A stretch of 64,000 bases of DNA, taken from NCBI GenBank assembly GCA_964014735.1, contig CAXHBH010000002.1, forward strand, positions 1 to 64,000, in the 5' to 3' direction. This DNA is from UBA7446 sp964014735. Its GTDB lineage: Bacteria; Bacteroidota; Bacteroidia; Flavobacteriales; Flavobacteriaceae. A model generated the notes under the pieces. That model searched no databases. It was not told the origin of the DNA and saw nothing but the letters and a program-made list of their open reading frames with translations. Positions 34,765-43,422 of this stretch are shown in pieces; position 1 is the first letter of the stretch, and every line of letters starts with the position of its first letter. The position numbers and the translations under genes are program-made.

Positions 34765-36453
34765 CTACCAAAACAACGCATACAATAGCACTGTAATAAG
34801 GAGCACCCCAAAGGCGCCTACATTAAAGGTTTTGTCAGTTGCATAGAGTTGTTTGCTCAGCACGATGCCTTTCGGATCATTCTGATTGCCTTCTAGCTTG
34901 CTGATGCCTGCAATCACGAGTAGCGTTCCGATACAAGTGAGCATCATCTGGTGCATAAACGGAATATTCACAAACAAGGCCGCATCACTCCAACCGTTGG
35001 GTGCGACTTTGAAGTACATCGCTATCGGAATGGACAATATCACACCCCATATGGCTGCATTGTTGGTGGCTTTTTTGTAGAACAGTCCCATTAAGAATAC
35101 TGCCAATATACCTGGACTTACGACCCCTGTATATTCTTGAATAAACTGAAACACCTGTCTCAGACTTCCCAGTTGTGGTGCAATCAGCATAGCGATGATA
35201 AGCGCTACAAGTCCTGTTAAACGACCCACTTTCACCATTTGCTTGTCGTTGGCTTCTTTGTTAAACATCGATTTGTAGATGTCCATTGTAAATATGGTGG
35301 ATGTGGAGTTAATCATCGAAGCTAGTGAAGAAACAATTGCGGCGGCTAGGGCAGCTAGGATAAGACCTTTTAGTCCTACGGGGATAAATTTTTTAATCAG
35401 CCAAGGTGCGGCGTTGTCATTGGCCACATTGCCCGCCGTTCCCAAAAAGCCCTCACTGCTTAGCATTCCCATGTTTAGCGTCCCTGTTTCTGGGTCTAGA
35501 TTCATCACATAGGCGATGATACCAGGAAGTACGACAATCACAGGGATAATGAGCTTTAGAAAGGCGGCGAATACGATTCCTTTTTGACCTTCTTTTAAGC
35601 TTTTAGCAGCCAGTGTTCTTTGGATGATGTATTGGTTAAAGCCCCAGTAGTAGAGGTTCGCAACCCACATACCACCGATAAGCACCGCTAGACCTGGCAA
35701 ATCCCACCAAGCATCTCTACCATTGGGGGTGATAATTTCTCCTTTGGAGAGAATCATCGAAAAGCGTTCAGGTGCTTTTTCATAGACATATTTAAGCCCA
35801 TCGATAAAGCTCCCAGAGTCTGTTACATTAGCTAGGGCAAAGTATGCCATCAAAAGGCCTCCGATAATAAGCAGCACCACTTGCACCACATCGGTCCAAG
35901 CCACAGCTGCCAGTCCGCCCCAAAGGGAATAGGCCGCTGCAAACAGACCTAGTCCTATGATGCTGTTAAGCAGTATACCACCATCTCCTGCTCCAATAAT
36001 GGTATCCAAAGCTTTACCCCCTAAAAAGAGGACGGTTGTTAGGTTTACAAACACAAAGAGTGCAATCCAAAATACCGCCAGTATGGTTTTTAGATTGGTG
36101 CTGTATCGCTTTTCAATAAACTCTGGAATGGTATAGAGTCCCTTTTCGATAAAAATGGGCAAAAAGTATTTTCCAACCACAAGTAGTGTGATGGCTGCCA
36201 TCCACTCATAGGAGGCAATGGCAAGTCCAAGTGCAAAACCCGATCCCGACATGCCAATAAACTGCTCGGCTGAGATGTTGGCAGCAATCAGCGAAGCGCC
36301 AATCGCCCACCAAGGCAGTGACTTACCTGCTAAAAAATAATCCTCGGCGCTTTTGGTCTCTCCCTTTTTTTGGCGAGACACATAAAGCCCTATTGATAAA
36401 ATAAGTACGGCATAAAGCGCAAATATGGTAATGTCTATGGTTGAAAAATCCAT
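34765..36453 (-). CDS. Sodium:sugar symporter (SSS family, galactose/glucose type)
   Basis: 562-residue inner-membrane protein with about 14 segments. It carries the SSS signature pieces: YFLAGKSLPWWAIGASLIAANISAEQFIGM near the N-terminus, the YSLWGGLAAVAWTDVVQ helix and YYWGFNQYIIQRTLAAKSLKEGQKG, similar to the Vibrio Na+/galactose transporter. It follows galT by 28 bases on the same strand, so galK-galT-symporter form an import and phosphorylation module for galactose freed by the GH2 enzymes. This module looks more GC-rich than its neighbours, a possible sign of separate origin. Confidence 0.92.
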   Translation of the reverse strand: MDFSTIDITIFALYAVLILSIGLYVSRQKKGETKSAEDYFLAGKSLPWWAIGASLIAANISAEQFIGMSGSGFALGLAIASYEWMAAITLLVVGKYFLPIFIEKGLYTIPEFIEKRYSTNLKTILAVFWIALFVFVNLTTVLFLGGKALDTIIGAGDGGILLNSIIGLGLFAAAYSLWGGLAAVAWTDVVQVVLLIIGGLLMAYFALANVTDSGSFIDGLKYVYEKAPERFSMILSKGEIITPNGRDAWWDLPGLAVLIGGMWVANLYYWGFNQYIIQRTLAAKSLKEGQKGIVFAAFLKLIIPVIVVLPGIIAYVMNLDPETGTLNMGMLSSEGFLGTAGNVANDNAAPWLIKKFIPVGLKGLILAALAAAIVSSLASMINSTSTIFTMDIYKSMFNKEANDKQMVKVGRLTGLVALIIAMLIAPQLGSLRQVFQFIQEYTGVVSPGILAVFLMGLFYKKATNNAAIWGVILSIPIAMYFKVAPNGWSDAALFVNIPFMHQMMLTCIGTLLVIAGISKLEGNQNDPKGIVLSKQLYATDKTFNVGAFGVLLITVLLYALFW

Positions 36454-36481
36454 GTTGGTTTAATTTTGGTTTTGAATATAG

Positions 36482-37513
36482 TTAATTGTTTGAATAATGT
36501 GTGGTTGCACACTCACGCAAGCGTTGAGCGGCTTGCTCGGCGGTGATATCACGCTGGGGGTTGGCAAACATCTCATAACCCACCATAAATTTTTTGACCT
36601 CGGCTGAGCGCAATAGTGGCGGATAAAACGACATATGCATATGCCAGTGGCTGTTGTCTTTCCCATCTGTTGGCGCTTGGTGTATGCCTGCAGAGTAGGG
36701 AAATGAGGTTTCAAAAAGGTTGTCGTATCTAGTGGTGAGGGCTTTTAGAAGGCTAGCATAATCCGATACTTCCTGCTGTGAGAATTCTAGAATAGAAGTA
36801 ACATGTCTTTTGGGTATAATCATGGTCTCAAACGGCCATACCGCCCAGTACGGCACAAGTGCTACAAAGCTTTCGTTTTCCAATACAATGCGCTCTTTGG
36901 AATTGAGCTCTTGTTGTAAATAATCGCCCAAGAGACTACTGTTATTTTTGTCCCAATAACTTTTTTGGCGTACCACCTTTTTCTGCACTTCTTGCGGAAT
37001 GGAGCGTTGTGCCCATATCTGCCCATGCGGATGTGGGTTAGAGCAGCCCATAATCGCCCCTTTGTTCTCAAAAATCTGTACATGATTGATGTTTGGGCCA
37101 CTCCCAAGGGCGGTGTATTCCTTTTGCCAAAGCCTTATCACCTCAACAATATCATTAACCTCCATAAGTGGCAGCGTTAGACTGTGATTGGGAGAATAGC
37201 AAATCACTTTACATATTCCGGATTCGCTTTCGGATTCTAACAGTCCCTCTTTAAAGGTTTCTTCTGGGCCTTCAAGAAGCGCAGCAAAATCGTTTTGGAA
37301 AATGTATGTGCCTGTATAGTTTGGGTTTTTTGCTCCTCCTGCGCGTTCATTACCTGGACATAAATAGCAGTTGGGATCGTATTCCAAGCGTTCCACTTCT
37401 TGAGGCTTGTCTTTTTTTCCTTGCCATGGGCGTTTGGTACGGTGTGGGGATACCAGTACCCATTCGCCTGTGAGGATGTTTTTTCTTCTATGTGGGGTGT
37501 TGTTAAAATCCAT
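36482..37513 (-). CDS. galT: Galactose-1-phosphate uridylyltransferase
   Basis: Leloir enzyme transferring UMP from UDP-glucose to galactose-1-phosphate. The 343 residues contain the first zinc-binding pair (DPNCYLCPGNERAGG), the catalytic HPH triad in CSNPHPHGQIW and the C-terminal HWHMHMSFYPPLLRS block. The length is normal. Its ATG directly abuts the galK stop (TAGATG), indicating coupled translation, and the symporter follows. Galactose-1-phosphate from GalK would pass to GalT and then to GalE encoded at 14.9 kb. Confidence 0.95.
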   Translation of the reverse strand: MDFNNTPHRRKNILTGEWVLVSPHRTKRPWQGKKDKPQEVERLEYDPNCYLCPGNERAGGAKNPNYTGTYIFQNDFAALLEGPEETFKEGLLESESESGICKVICYSPNHSLTLPLMEVNDIVEVIRLWQKEYTALGSGPNINHVQIFENKGAIMGCSNPHPHGQIWAQRSIPQEVQKKVVRQKSYWDKNNSSLLGDYLQQELNSKERIVLENESFVALVPYWAVWPFETMIIPKRHVTSILEFSQQEVSDYASLLKALTTRYDNLFETSFPYSAGIHQAPTDGKDNSHWHMHMSFYPPLLRSAEVKKFMVGYEMFANPQRDITAEQAAQRLRECATTHYSNN

Positions 37514-38650
37514 CTATGACTCAGAATTTACAGTTTCTACGCCATTAGAGGTAGCTACCAATATGGAGGTAAGGTTAATATCAAACTTTTGTTTGTAGGC
37601 TTTACTTGCCAAATCCATAAACTCATTGACAAAGCCCTCTTCCACAAGGTTAATGGTACAACCGCCAAAGCCACCACCCATCATACGACTTCCCACCACC
37701 TGTGGGATGTCTTTGGAAAGGTCCACTAAAAAATCGAGTTCACGGCAGCTTACTTCATAGTTTTTTGACAGTCCTTCATGGGTTTGGTACATCAGCTTGC
37801 CAAAACCTTTAATATCTCCACTTTGGATAAGCTCAGCAGCTTTTAAGGTTCTGGCGTTTTCACGCGACACAAAAAGTGCGCGCTGATAGACTTTACCAGA
37901 AAGCTTTTCCTTGTAAGTCTCAATGGTTGCTACAGGAACATCTGCTAAAAATTGATACTTTGAATGATCTTTTTGAATAACAGCAAGGGCATCTTCACAC
38001 TCTTCACGGCGTGTGTTGTACTCGCTTGTAGCAAGGTTGTGAGATACGTTGGTGTTTAGTAGCAATATCTTATAAGGTGCAAACTGTGCATCAATGAGCT
38101 TATAGTCTAAGGTCTCACAGTTGAGAAGTAATAGTTTTTTACGCTTGCCCATTGTGACCGCAAACTGATCCATCACCCCACACTTGGTACCCACAAAGTT
38201 GTGCTCTGCCATGCGAGAAATCTCAATAAGCTCCAAATTGGAAAGCCCCAAATCAAACAAATCATTTAAGCCTTTGGCAACCCCACATTCAAGTGCTGCC
38301 GATGAGCTGATACCAGCGCCAATGGGAAGCTCACTGGATATCACACAATCAAAACCTCCAAGCTGACCAGGGCGGGCTTTTACAACCCCATCGACAACAC
38401 CAAGGACGTAGTTCTCCCAATGGGTATCGCTAATTTGTAAGGGCTTGTTGATGTCAAAAGTAAAAGCACCTTCATCTTCAGAGTTTACCCTACACAATCC
38501 GTTATCTTTTTTTCGAAACCACATGGTGACTTTTCTATCAATCGCTGCAGGCAGTACATGCCCGCCGTTGTAGTCGATGTGTTCGCCAATAAGGTTAATG
38601 CGACCAGGGGCTTTTACAATGATGTCAGACTCGTTGGTGTTTAAGGTCAT
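37514..38650 (-). CDS. galK: Galactokinase
   Basis: GHMP-family kinase converting galactose to galactose-1-phosphate. Motif 1 PGRINLIGEHIDYNGGHVLP is at the N-terminus, motif 2 PIGAGISSSAALECGVAKGL mid-protein, and motif 3 GSRMMGGGFGGCTINLV near the C-terminus; all three are intact in 378 residues. It is first in the galK-galT-symporter unit, with a 76-base gap behind the upstream sulfatase gene. The degraded galK stub at 15920-16041 is clearly related, so this copy is the working one. Confidence 0.96.
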   Translation of the reverse strand: MTLNTNESDIIVKAPGRINLIGEHIDYNGGHVLPAAIDRKVTMWFRKKDNGLCRVNSEDEGAFTFDINKPLQISDTHWENYVLGVVDGVVKARPGQLGGFDCVISSELPIGAGISSSAALECGVAKGLNDLFDLGLSNLELIEISRMAEHNFVGTKCGVMDQFAVTMGKRKKLLLLNCETLDYKLIDAQFAPYKILLLNTNVSHNLATSEYNTRREECEDALAVIQKDHSKYQFLADVPVATIETYKEKLSGKVYQRALFVSRENARTLKAAELIQSGDIKGFGKLMYQTHEGLSKNYEVSCRELDFLVDLSKDIPQVVGSRMMGGGFGGCTINLVEEGFVNEFMDLASKAYKQKFDINLTSILVATSNGVETVNSES

Positions 38651-38726
38651 TGGCTGTATTTATTGTAAAATTAGTTTTTTTGAGCGCATTGAATATGACA
38701 ATCATAATAAACGTATAAAGTATAAA

Positions 38727-40298
38727 CTATTTTACATTTTTTAATTGTTGGCTCAAAACATTGAATAGTTTTTGTTTTTCAGCACTGTATTTAGGAATGT
38801 TGGCTAGATTATGCCATTCGTAAGGGTCTTTTTTGTGATCATATAGCTCTTCATTACCGTTTGCATATTTAATATATCTATATCTTTTTCCTTTTACAGA
38901 AAGGTGTTGTCGCTCAGGGAGTTGAGACCTCCAGCTTGCAATTACTGTTAGTGCCGCATCAGGACCATCCCATGATTTGGTTTTAGGATTTTTTAAAAAT
39001 GGCTCTAAACTGAATCCATCTAACTGGTTTTTTCCGTTTAGAATAAGGTTTGAAACATTGTTTCCTGTAAGGGTTAGTATTGTGGGATAAATATCTAGTA
39101 ATGAAACCGGATGGTTTACTTTATTTCCTGCATTTGCGCTGTATTTTGGTGCTTTTATAATTAGTGGTACGCGTGTTGTTTCTTCCCATAGATTGTACTT
39201 CCATAGATATTTTTTTTCCCCTAAATTGTATCCGTGATCGCTAAAGAGAATAACAATTGTATTGTTGGCAAACTTCGAATTTTCTAATGCTTCAAGCAGT
39301 TCCCCAACACGATCATCAGCAAAAGCAACGCTTGCCAAATAGGCCTGGGTGTATTTTTTAAGTGCAAGCTCCTTTGATTCATATCCTTCAACTAAACCTG
39401 CATATGCCTTTCTTCCTCTTGACATTCCACCTTTCTTAAGGTTGTTGTTTTCTAAATACGTATCCGCATAATCTCCTTCTTTTATATGTGACGTTTCAAT
39501 ATTTTTTAATGGGAACATATCAAAATATTTTTGGGGAACTACTAAAGGTGTGTGTGGTCTATGCAAACCAATAGCCATAAAAAATGGATTAACTTTATCT
39601 AATTTGCTTAGTTTTTCCAATTGTTTTTTTGCCCAAATAGTACTTTTCTCATCAGTCATTAAATCTCTATCGGTATCATTTGTGTAGCGAAATGGTTTAC
39701 CTCCCCAACTACCATTATACCATCCTTTTGCTCCAGGGGTATTATCAGTAGGTGGAACTTCGGGAACATCAGCCAACGAAAAGAATGTTGCATCAAGAGC
39801 TCCTAATTCACGCATTCCATCTGGGGATAAGGGATGCGGAACTGATTTTTTACCATTGAATGCTATGGGGCCATAATCTTTTTTAATACCAATAATGCTC
39901 CAAGCACCTTTTTTTGGACTATGAAACACCTTTCCAGATTGCATGCTAACAAAGCCGTTTGCAGTGAAAAACTCAGGTAGGGTAGTTGCTTGCGCTAATA
40001 ATTTGTTCTTCATCCAATTGTCAAATCCCCACATCCGAGAGCGCAATGGAGAAATACCTGTCATAAAGCTTGCTCTGGATGGTTGACATACAGGGACATT
40101 GGCATGTGCGTTTATAAACAAAACCCCTTCTTTGGCAAGCCTATCAATGTTAGGGGTTTTTGCCTGAGGGTGACCACCAAGAACGCCAACGAAGTCGTTA
40201 AGATCATCCAAAACAATCATTAACACGTTGGGTTTTTCTTGCCCAATTAAGTTTGATGTATTTAGAATAAATAGAAAAAGTAACGTGTATCTAATCAT
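38727..40298 (-). CDS. Sulfatase, iduronate-2-sulfatase-like (paralogue of the 41709 enzyme)
   Basis: 523 residues with signal peptide (cleaved near LIGQ). Active-site cysteine C71 in VPVCQPSRASF; metal and substrate residues in MIVLDDLND, SGKVFHS, RPHTPL and LFSDHGYNLGEKKY. The N-terminal 75 residues are very like those of the sulfatase at 41709-43307 (GGHP-KTPN-DRLA-GVLF-NAH-NVPVCQPSR), pointing to a duplication with the 40291 gene between them. The start overlaps the stop of that upstream gene by 8 bases. It is probably periplasmic and removes one particular sulfate from imported oligosaccharides; which one is unknown. Confidence 0.93.
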   Translation of the reverse strand: MIRYTLLFLFILNTSNLIGQEKPNVLMIVLDDLNDFVGVLGGHPQAKTPNIDRLAKEGVLFINAHANVPVCQPSRASFMTGISPLRSRMWGFDNWMKNKLLAQATTLPEFFTANGFVSMQSGKVFHSPKKGAWSIIGIKKDYGPIAFNGKKSVPHPLSPDGMRELGALDATFFSLADVPEVPPTDNTPGAKGWYNGSWGGKPFRYTNDTDRDLMTDEKSTIWAKKQLEKLSKLDKVNPFFMAIGLHRPHTPLVVPQKYFDMFPLKNIETSHIKEGDYADTYLENNNLKKGGMSRGRKAYAGLVEGYESKELALKKYTQAYLASVAFADDRVGELLEALENSKFANNTIVILFSDHGYNLGEKKYLWKYNLWEETTRVPLIIKAPKYSANAGNKVNHPVSLLDIYPTILTLTGNNVSNLILNGKNQLDGFSLEPFLKNPKTKSWDGPDAALTVIASWRSQLPERQHLSVKGKRYRYIKYANGNEELYDHKKDPYEWHNLANIPKYSAEKQKLFNVLSQQLKNVK

Positions 40299-41706
40299 GA
40301 GATTTATTTGGGATTTTTAACCACCATTTATCATTTCCAAGTGTTGGAAACAATCTGTCTTTAAGTTGTGCATTCCACTTGTCCCACTCTTTTTGAATTT
40401 CTTGTGCCTTTTTGGAATTAGAACCCTTGATGTTTTCTTTTTCTGAAACGTCATTCTTTAAGTTATAAAATTCTGTCTCTGCCTTTTTCTTTGCTTTAAG
40501 TAACTTATAATCGCCATTAATGGCAGCCATCGCATTTTGCTCCCATTTGCGCCAAAACAAATATTCATGTGGTGTTCCTTTCTTTTTACCTGTTAAATAT
40601 GGAATTATATTAATACCATCTAGTGGTTTTTTTGGATTTATTTTAATGTCTAAAATTTCAACCATCGAGGCCATAATGTCTAGTGACGAAACAGACTCTT
40701 CATACCTAGTATTTGCAGGAATTACGCCTTTCCATTGCATCGCAAATGGCACTCTAAAACCGCCTTCGTAAACACTTCCTTTAGTTCCTCTAAGAGGTGT
40801 GTTTTGAGAAGCATTGTTATGTGCACCTCCGTTATCAGATAAAAATATAATAATGGTATTTTCTATTAGACTATTTTCTTTCAAGGCCTCCAGTACTAGT
40901 CCTATCCCATCATCAACGGCACTTACCATAGCCGCATAGGTCTTTCTTTTTTTATCTTTTATGTGTGGAAAACGCGAAAGATATTTTTCGGTTGCTTGCA
41001 AAGGAGTATGCGGAGCATTGTATGCTACATATAACATAAAATTTTGATTTTCACTGGACTGCTTTTCAATAAAATCAACAGAAACAGCACTCAATTCGTC
41101 TGTTAAGTATTCATGCTCGTAATCCTTTTGTTCTAGCTTTGTATAATTTTCATAAAGTTTGGTGCTGTACCAATGATAAGGTCTTTTAACATAGGATAGG
41201 TCCTCAAGTGTATAGTTTGACGTGAAATAATTGTGTCCACCTGATAAAAATCCATAGAAATAATCAAAGCCTCTTTTAAGAGGATGGAAATTTGGATGCG
41301 TGCCCAAATGCCATTTCCCCACAATAGCACTTTTATAGCCCTTTTGGTGTAAAACCTCAGCTATTGTTTTTTCATCAATTGGAAGACCAGCAATATCGTT
41401 TGTTGGATCAATAGTCGGGTTAGTTGTAAAGCCAAATCTGTCTTGATAACGGCCCGTCATAAAGCCTGCCCTACTAGGACCACATACTGGAAATGAAACA
41501 TATCCATTTACAATGTGTGCGCCATTATAAGCAATAGAATCAATATTGGGCGTAGGGATATCTGTGCACCCATTAAACCCAACATCTGCGTAGCCCATAT
41601 CGTCGGTCATTATAACAATTAAATTGGGGTTTTTAGACTGACTCCACACAAAAATTGGTGCAACGAATAGTAATATTCTAAATATAAAAACTCCTTTTAT
41701 CATCAT
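40291..41706 (-). CDS. Sulfatase (arylsulfatase A-like fold)
   Basis: 471 residues with signal peptide (ending near VWSQ). Active-site cysteine C75 in FPVCGPSRAGF; MTDDMGYADVGFNG and DIPTPNID at the N-terminus, GKWHLG and HTPLQATEKY mid-protein, and FLSDNGGAHNNASQNTPLRGTKG as the second metal block, a form common in galactan-locus sulfatases. The truncated sulfatase stub at 17436 resembles its N-terminus. The gene is two bases downstream of the 41709 sulfatase and overlaps the next one by 8 bases, so these three are tightly coupled. Confidence 0.93.
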   Translation of the reverse strand: MMIKGVFIFRILLFVAPIFVWSQSKNPNLIVIMTDDMGYADVGFNGCTDIPTPNIDSIAYNGAHIVNGYVSFPVCGPSRAGFMTGRYQDRFGFTTNPTIDPTNDIAGLPIDEKTIAEVLHQKGYKSAIVGKWHLGTHPNFHPLKRGFDYFYGFLSGGHNYFTSNYTLEDLSYVKRPYHWYSTKLYENYTKLEQKDYEHEYLTDELSAVSVDFIEKQSSENQNFMLYVAYNAPHTPLQATEKYLSRFPHIKDKKRKTYAAMVSAVDDGIGLVLEALKENSLIENTIIIFLSDNGGAHNNASQNTPLRGTKGSVYEGGFRVPFAMQWKGVIPANTRYEESVSSLDIMASMVEILDIKINPKKPLDGINIIPYLTGKKKGTPHEYLFWRKWEQNAMAAINGDYKLLKAKKKAETEFYNLKNDVSEKENIKGSNSKKAQEIQKEWDKWNAQLKDRLFPTLGNDKWWLKIPNKSHD

Positions 41707-41708
41707 TT

Positions 41709-43307
41709 CTAATTTATTATGTTATTTAGTTGGGCACGAAACGTTTTAAGTTTCTTTCTATATGTTTTTTCAAAGACTACATTGTGCCATTCGTAGGGGT
41801 CTTTTTTATCATGATACAACTCCTCTTTACCATTAGAATATCTGATATATCTATAATCTGTTGTGCGCAAGGAGTAGTTTTGTTTTTCTTTTGGGTATTT
41901 CAGCCCATAATTACCAACAATTGTTAAGGCATAATTAGGCCCCTCCCATTTTTTTGTATTTGTATTTTCTAAAAATGCGCGCAAGGAATACCCGCCCAGA
42001 TTTCCTCCGGAATTTGACTTTTTAGTATTACCTGTTAATGAACAATAATCAATCAATGTTGGAAAAATATCAATTAATGAAACGGGGTGATTTACCACTC
42101 CAATACTATTACTATTAGGAACATGAACAATAAATGGGACACGTGTACTTTCTTCCCATGGAGAATTCTTAAATAAATGGTTTTTCTCGCCTAGATGCCA
42201 ACCATGATCACTGGTTAAAATGACCATGGTGTTTTTACTCAAGCCTGTTGATTCTAATGAGTCTAAAATTTTACCAACCTGATCATCAACAAAAGTGATA
42301 CATGCCAAATAAGCCTGTAAGAAATGTTTTAGAGCCAATTCTCTATAACCTCCATAGGAATCTACTAAAGTCTTTAGCATTAAAGGTCCCTTAAGATTAC
42401 CTCCTCGTTTACCATATACCGTTTTGACATCGCCTTCAAGTGACAAATCTCCTTGAAAATTTTCTTTCCAGAAGGTATCCGATTCGTCACCGTCAATCCA
42501 TTTGTCCAATTCAATTTCTTCAATGGGATACATGTCAAAATATTTATCAGGCGCATGAAGCGGTGTATGAGGCCTAACAAAACCGACACCCATAAAAAAA
42601 GGCTTTGCTGTTTTGGTATTTGCAATTTTTTTAAACTTTTCAATAGCCCATTGCGCATGTAATTCGCCTTGAAGTAGGTCTCTGTCATCATCGCTTTGAA
42701 ACCTGTACGGCTTCTTGTCCCAGCCATAAACCAATCCGATTTCTTCATATTTGCCACTAGATACGCCTGCCGCAGAAATGCGTCCGTATGAACCGTCTAT
42801 GGTTCCAATTTGACGGTAGGGGTCTGGCACCGTTGGCAATACGTCAATTTTTTCACCATCAAAATAAAAAGGACCGTAATTGTGTTTAGGGTTATTGCCC
42901 CATTCTTGCCAATGTTGTTGCGGTGCTCCATGAGTTAACTTGCCAGTACCAAGCGTTTGGTAGCCGTTTTCAGCAAAATATTCCATCATGGTTTTGTTGT
43001 GCTTAAGCACAGGTTGTTTAGACATAGGAGTCCAGCCAAAATCACCAGAGTCGTGTGGGTATACGCCTGTAAACAAACTGTTTCTAGAAGGCTGACAAAC
43101 AGGTACGTTGGTGTGTGCATTAGAAAACAGTACGCCTGATGCTGCCAAGCGATCCATATTGGGTGTTTTAACATCAGGGTGCCCACCAAAAGCACCAATA
43201 TAATCGTTAAGATCATCTGCCATAATCAACAACACATTTGGCTGTTCTTGTGATGTGCATAAAAAAGACAAAGAGATGAGTGAAAAAGTAAAAATATGTT
43301 TAAGCAT
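41709..43307 (-). CDS. Sulfatase, iduronate-2-sulfatase-like
   Basis: 532 residues with signal peptide (ending near CTSQ). Active-site cysteine C71 in VPVCQPSRNSL; LIMADDLNDYIG, TGKLTHG, RPHTPLHAPDKYFDMYP and LTSDHGWHLGEKNH complete the metal site. The C-terminal block YRYIRYSNGKEELYHDKKDPYEWHN is shared in form with the enzymes at 20521 and 38727. It heads a three-gene overlapping run. A 115-base gap separates it from the 43423 gene upstream, which may hold an internal promoter, though no clear TAnnTTTG was seen there. Confidence 0.93.
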   Translation of the reverse strand: MLKHIFTFSLISLSFLCTSQEQPNVLLIMADDLNDYIGAFGGHPDVKTPNMDRLAASGVLFSNAHTNVPVCQPSRNSLFTGVYPHDSGDFGWTPMSKQPVLKHNKTMMEYFAENGYQTLGTGKLTHGAPQQHWQEWGNNPKHNYGPFYFDGEKIDVLPTVPDPYRQIGTIDGSYGRISAAGVSSGKYEEIGLVYGWDKKPYRFQSDDDRDLLQGELHAQWAIEKFKKIANTKTAKPFFMGVGFVRPHTPLHAPDKYFDMYPIEEIELDKWIDGDESDTFWKENFQGDLSLEGDVKTVYGKRGGNLKGPLMLKTLVDSYGGYRELALKHFLQAYLACITFVDDQVGKILDSLESTGLSKNTMVILTSDHGWHLGEKNHLFKNSPWEESTRVPFIVHVPNSNSIGVVNHPVSLIDIFPTLIDYCSLTGNTKKSNSGGNLGGYSLRAFLENTNTKKWEGPNYALTIVGNYGLKYPKEKQNYSLRTTDYRYIRYSNGKEELYHDKKDPYEWHNVVFEKTYRKKLKTFRAQLNNIIN

Positions 43308-43422
43308 GTTTTTTTTTTATGGATAGTTCACAATACAACATTATAAAATAAATAAACACTGGTACAGTAAGGTGCTAAAAATTACCCATAATTTTGTGCT
43401 GGTTAACATATATTCGATATCC

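Noticed and set aside
34759..34806. Inverted repeat GTGCTCCT...AGGAGCAC between convergent GH16 and symporter genes
   Set aside because: The arms are 32 bases apart, one lies within the symporter coding sequence, and there is no T-tract; likely chance.
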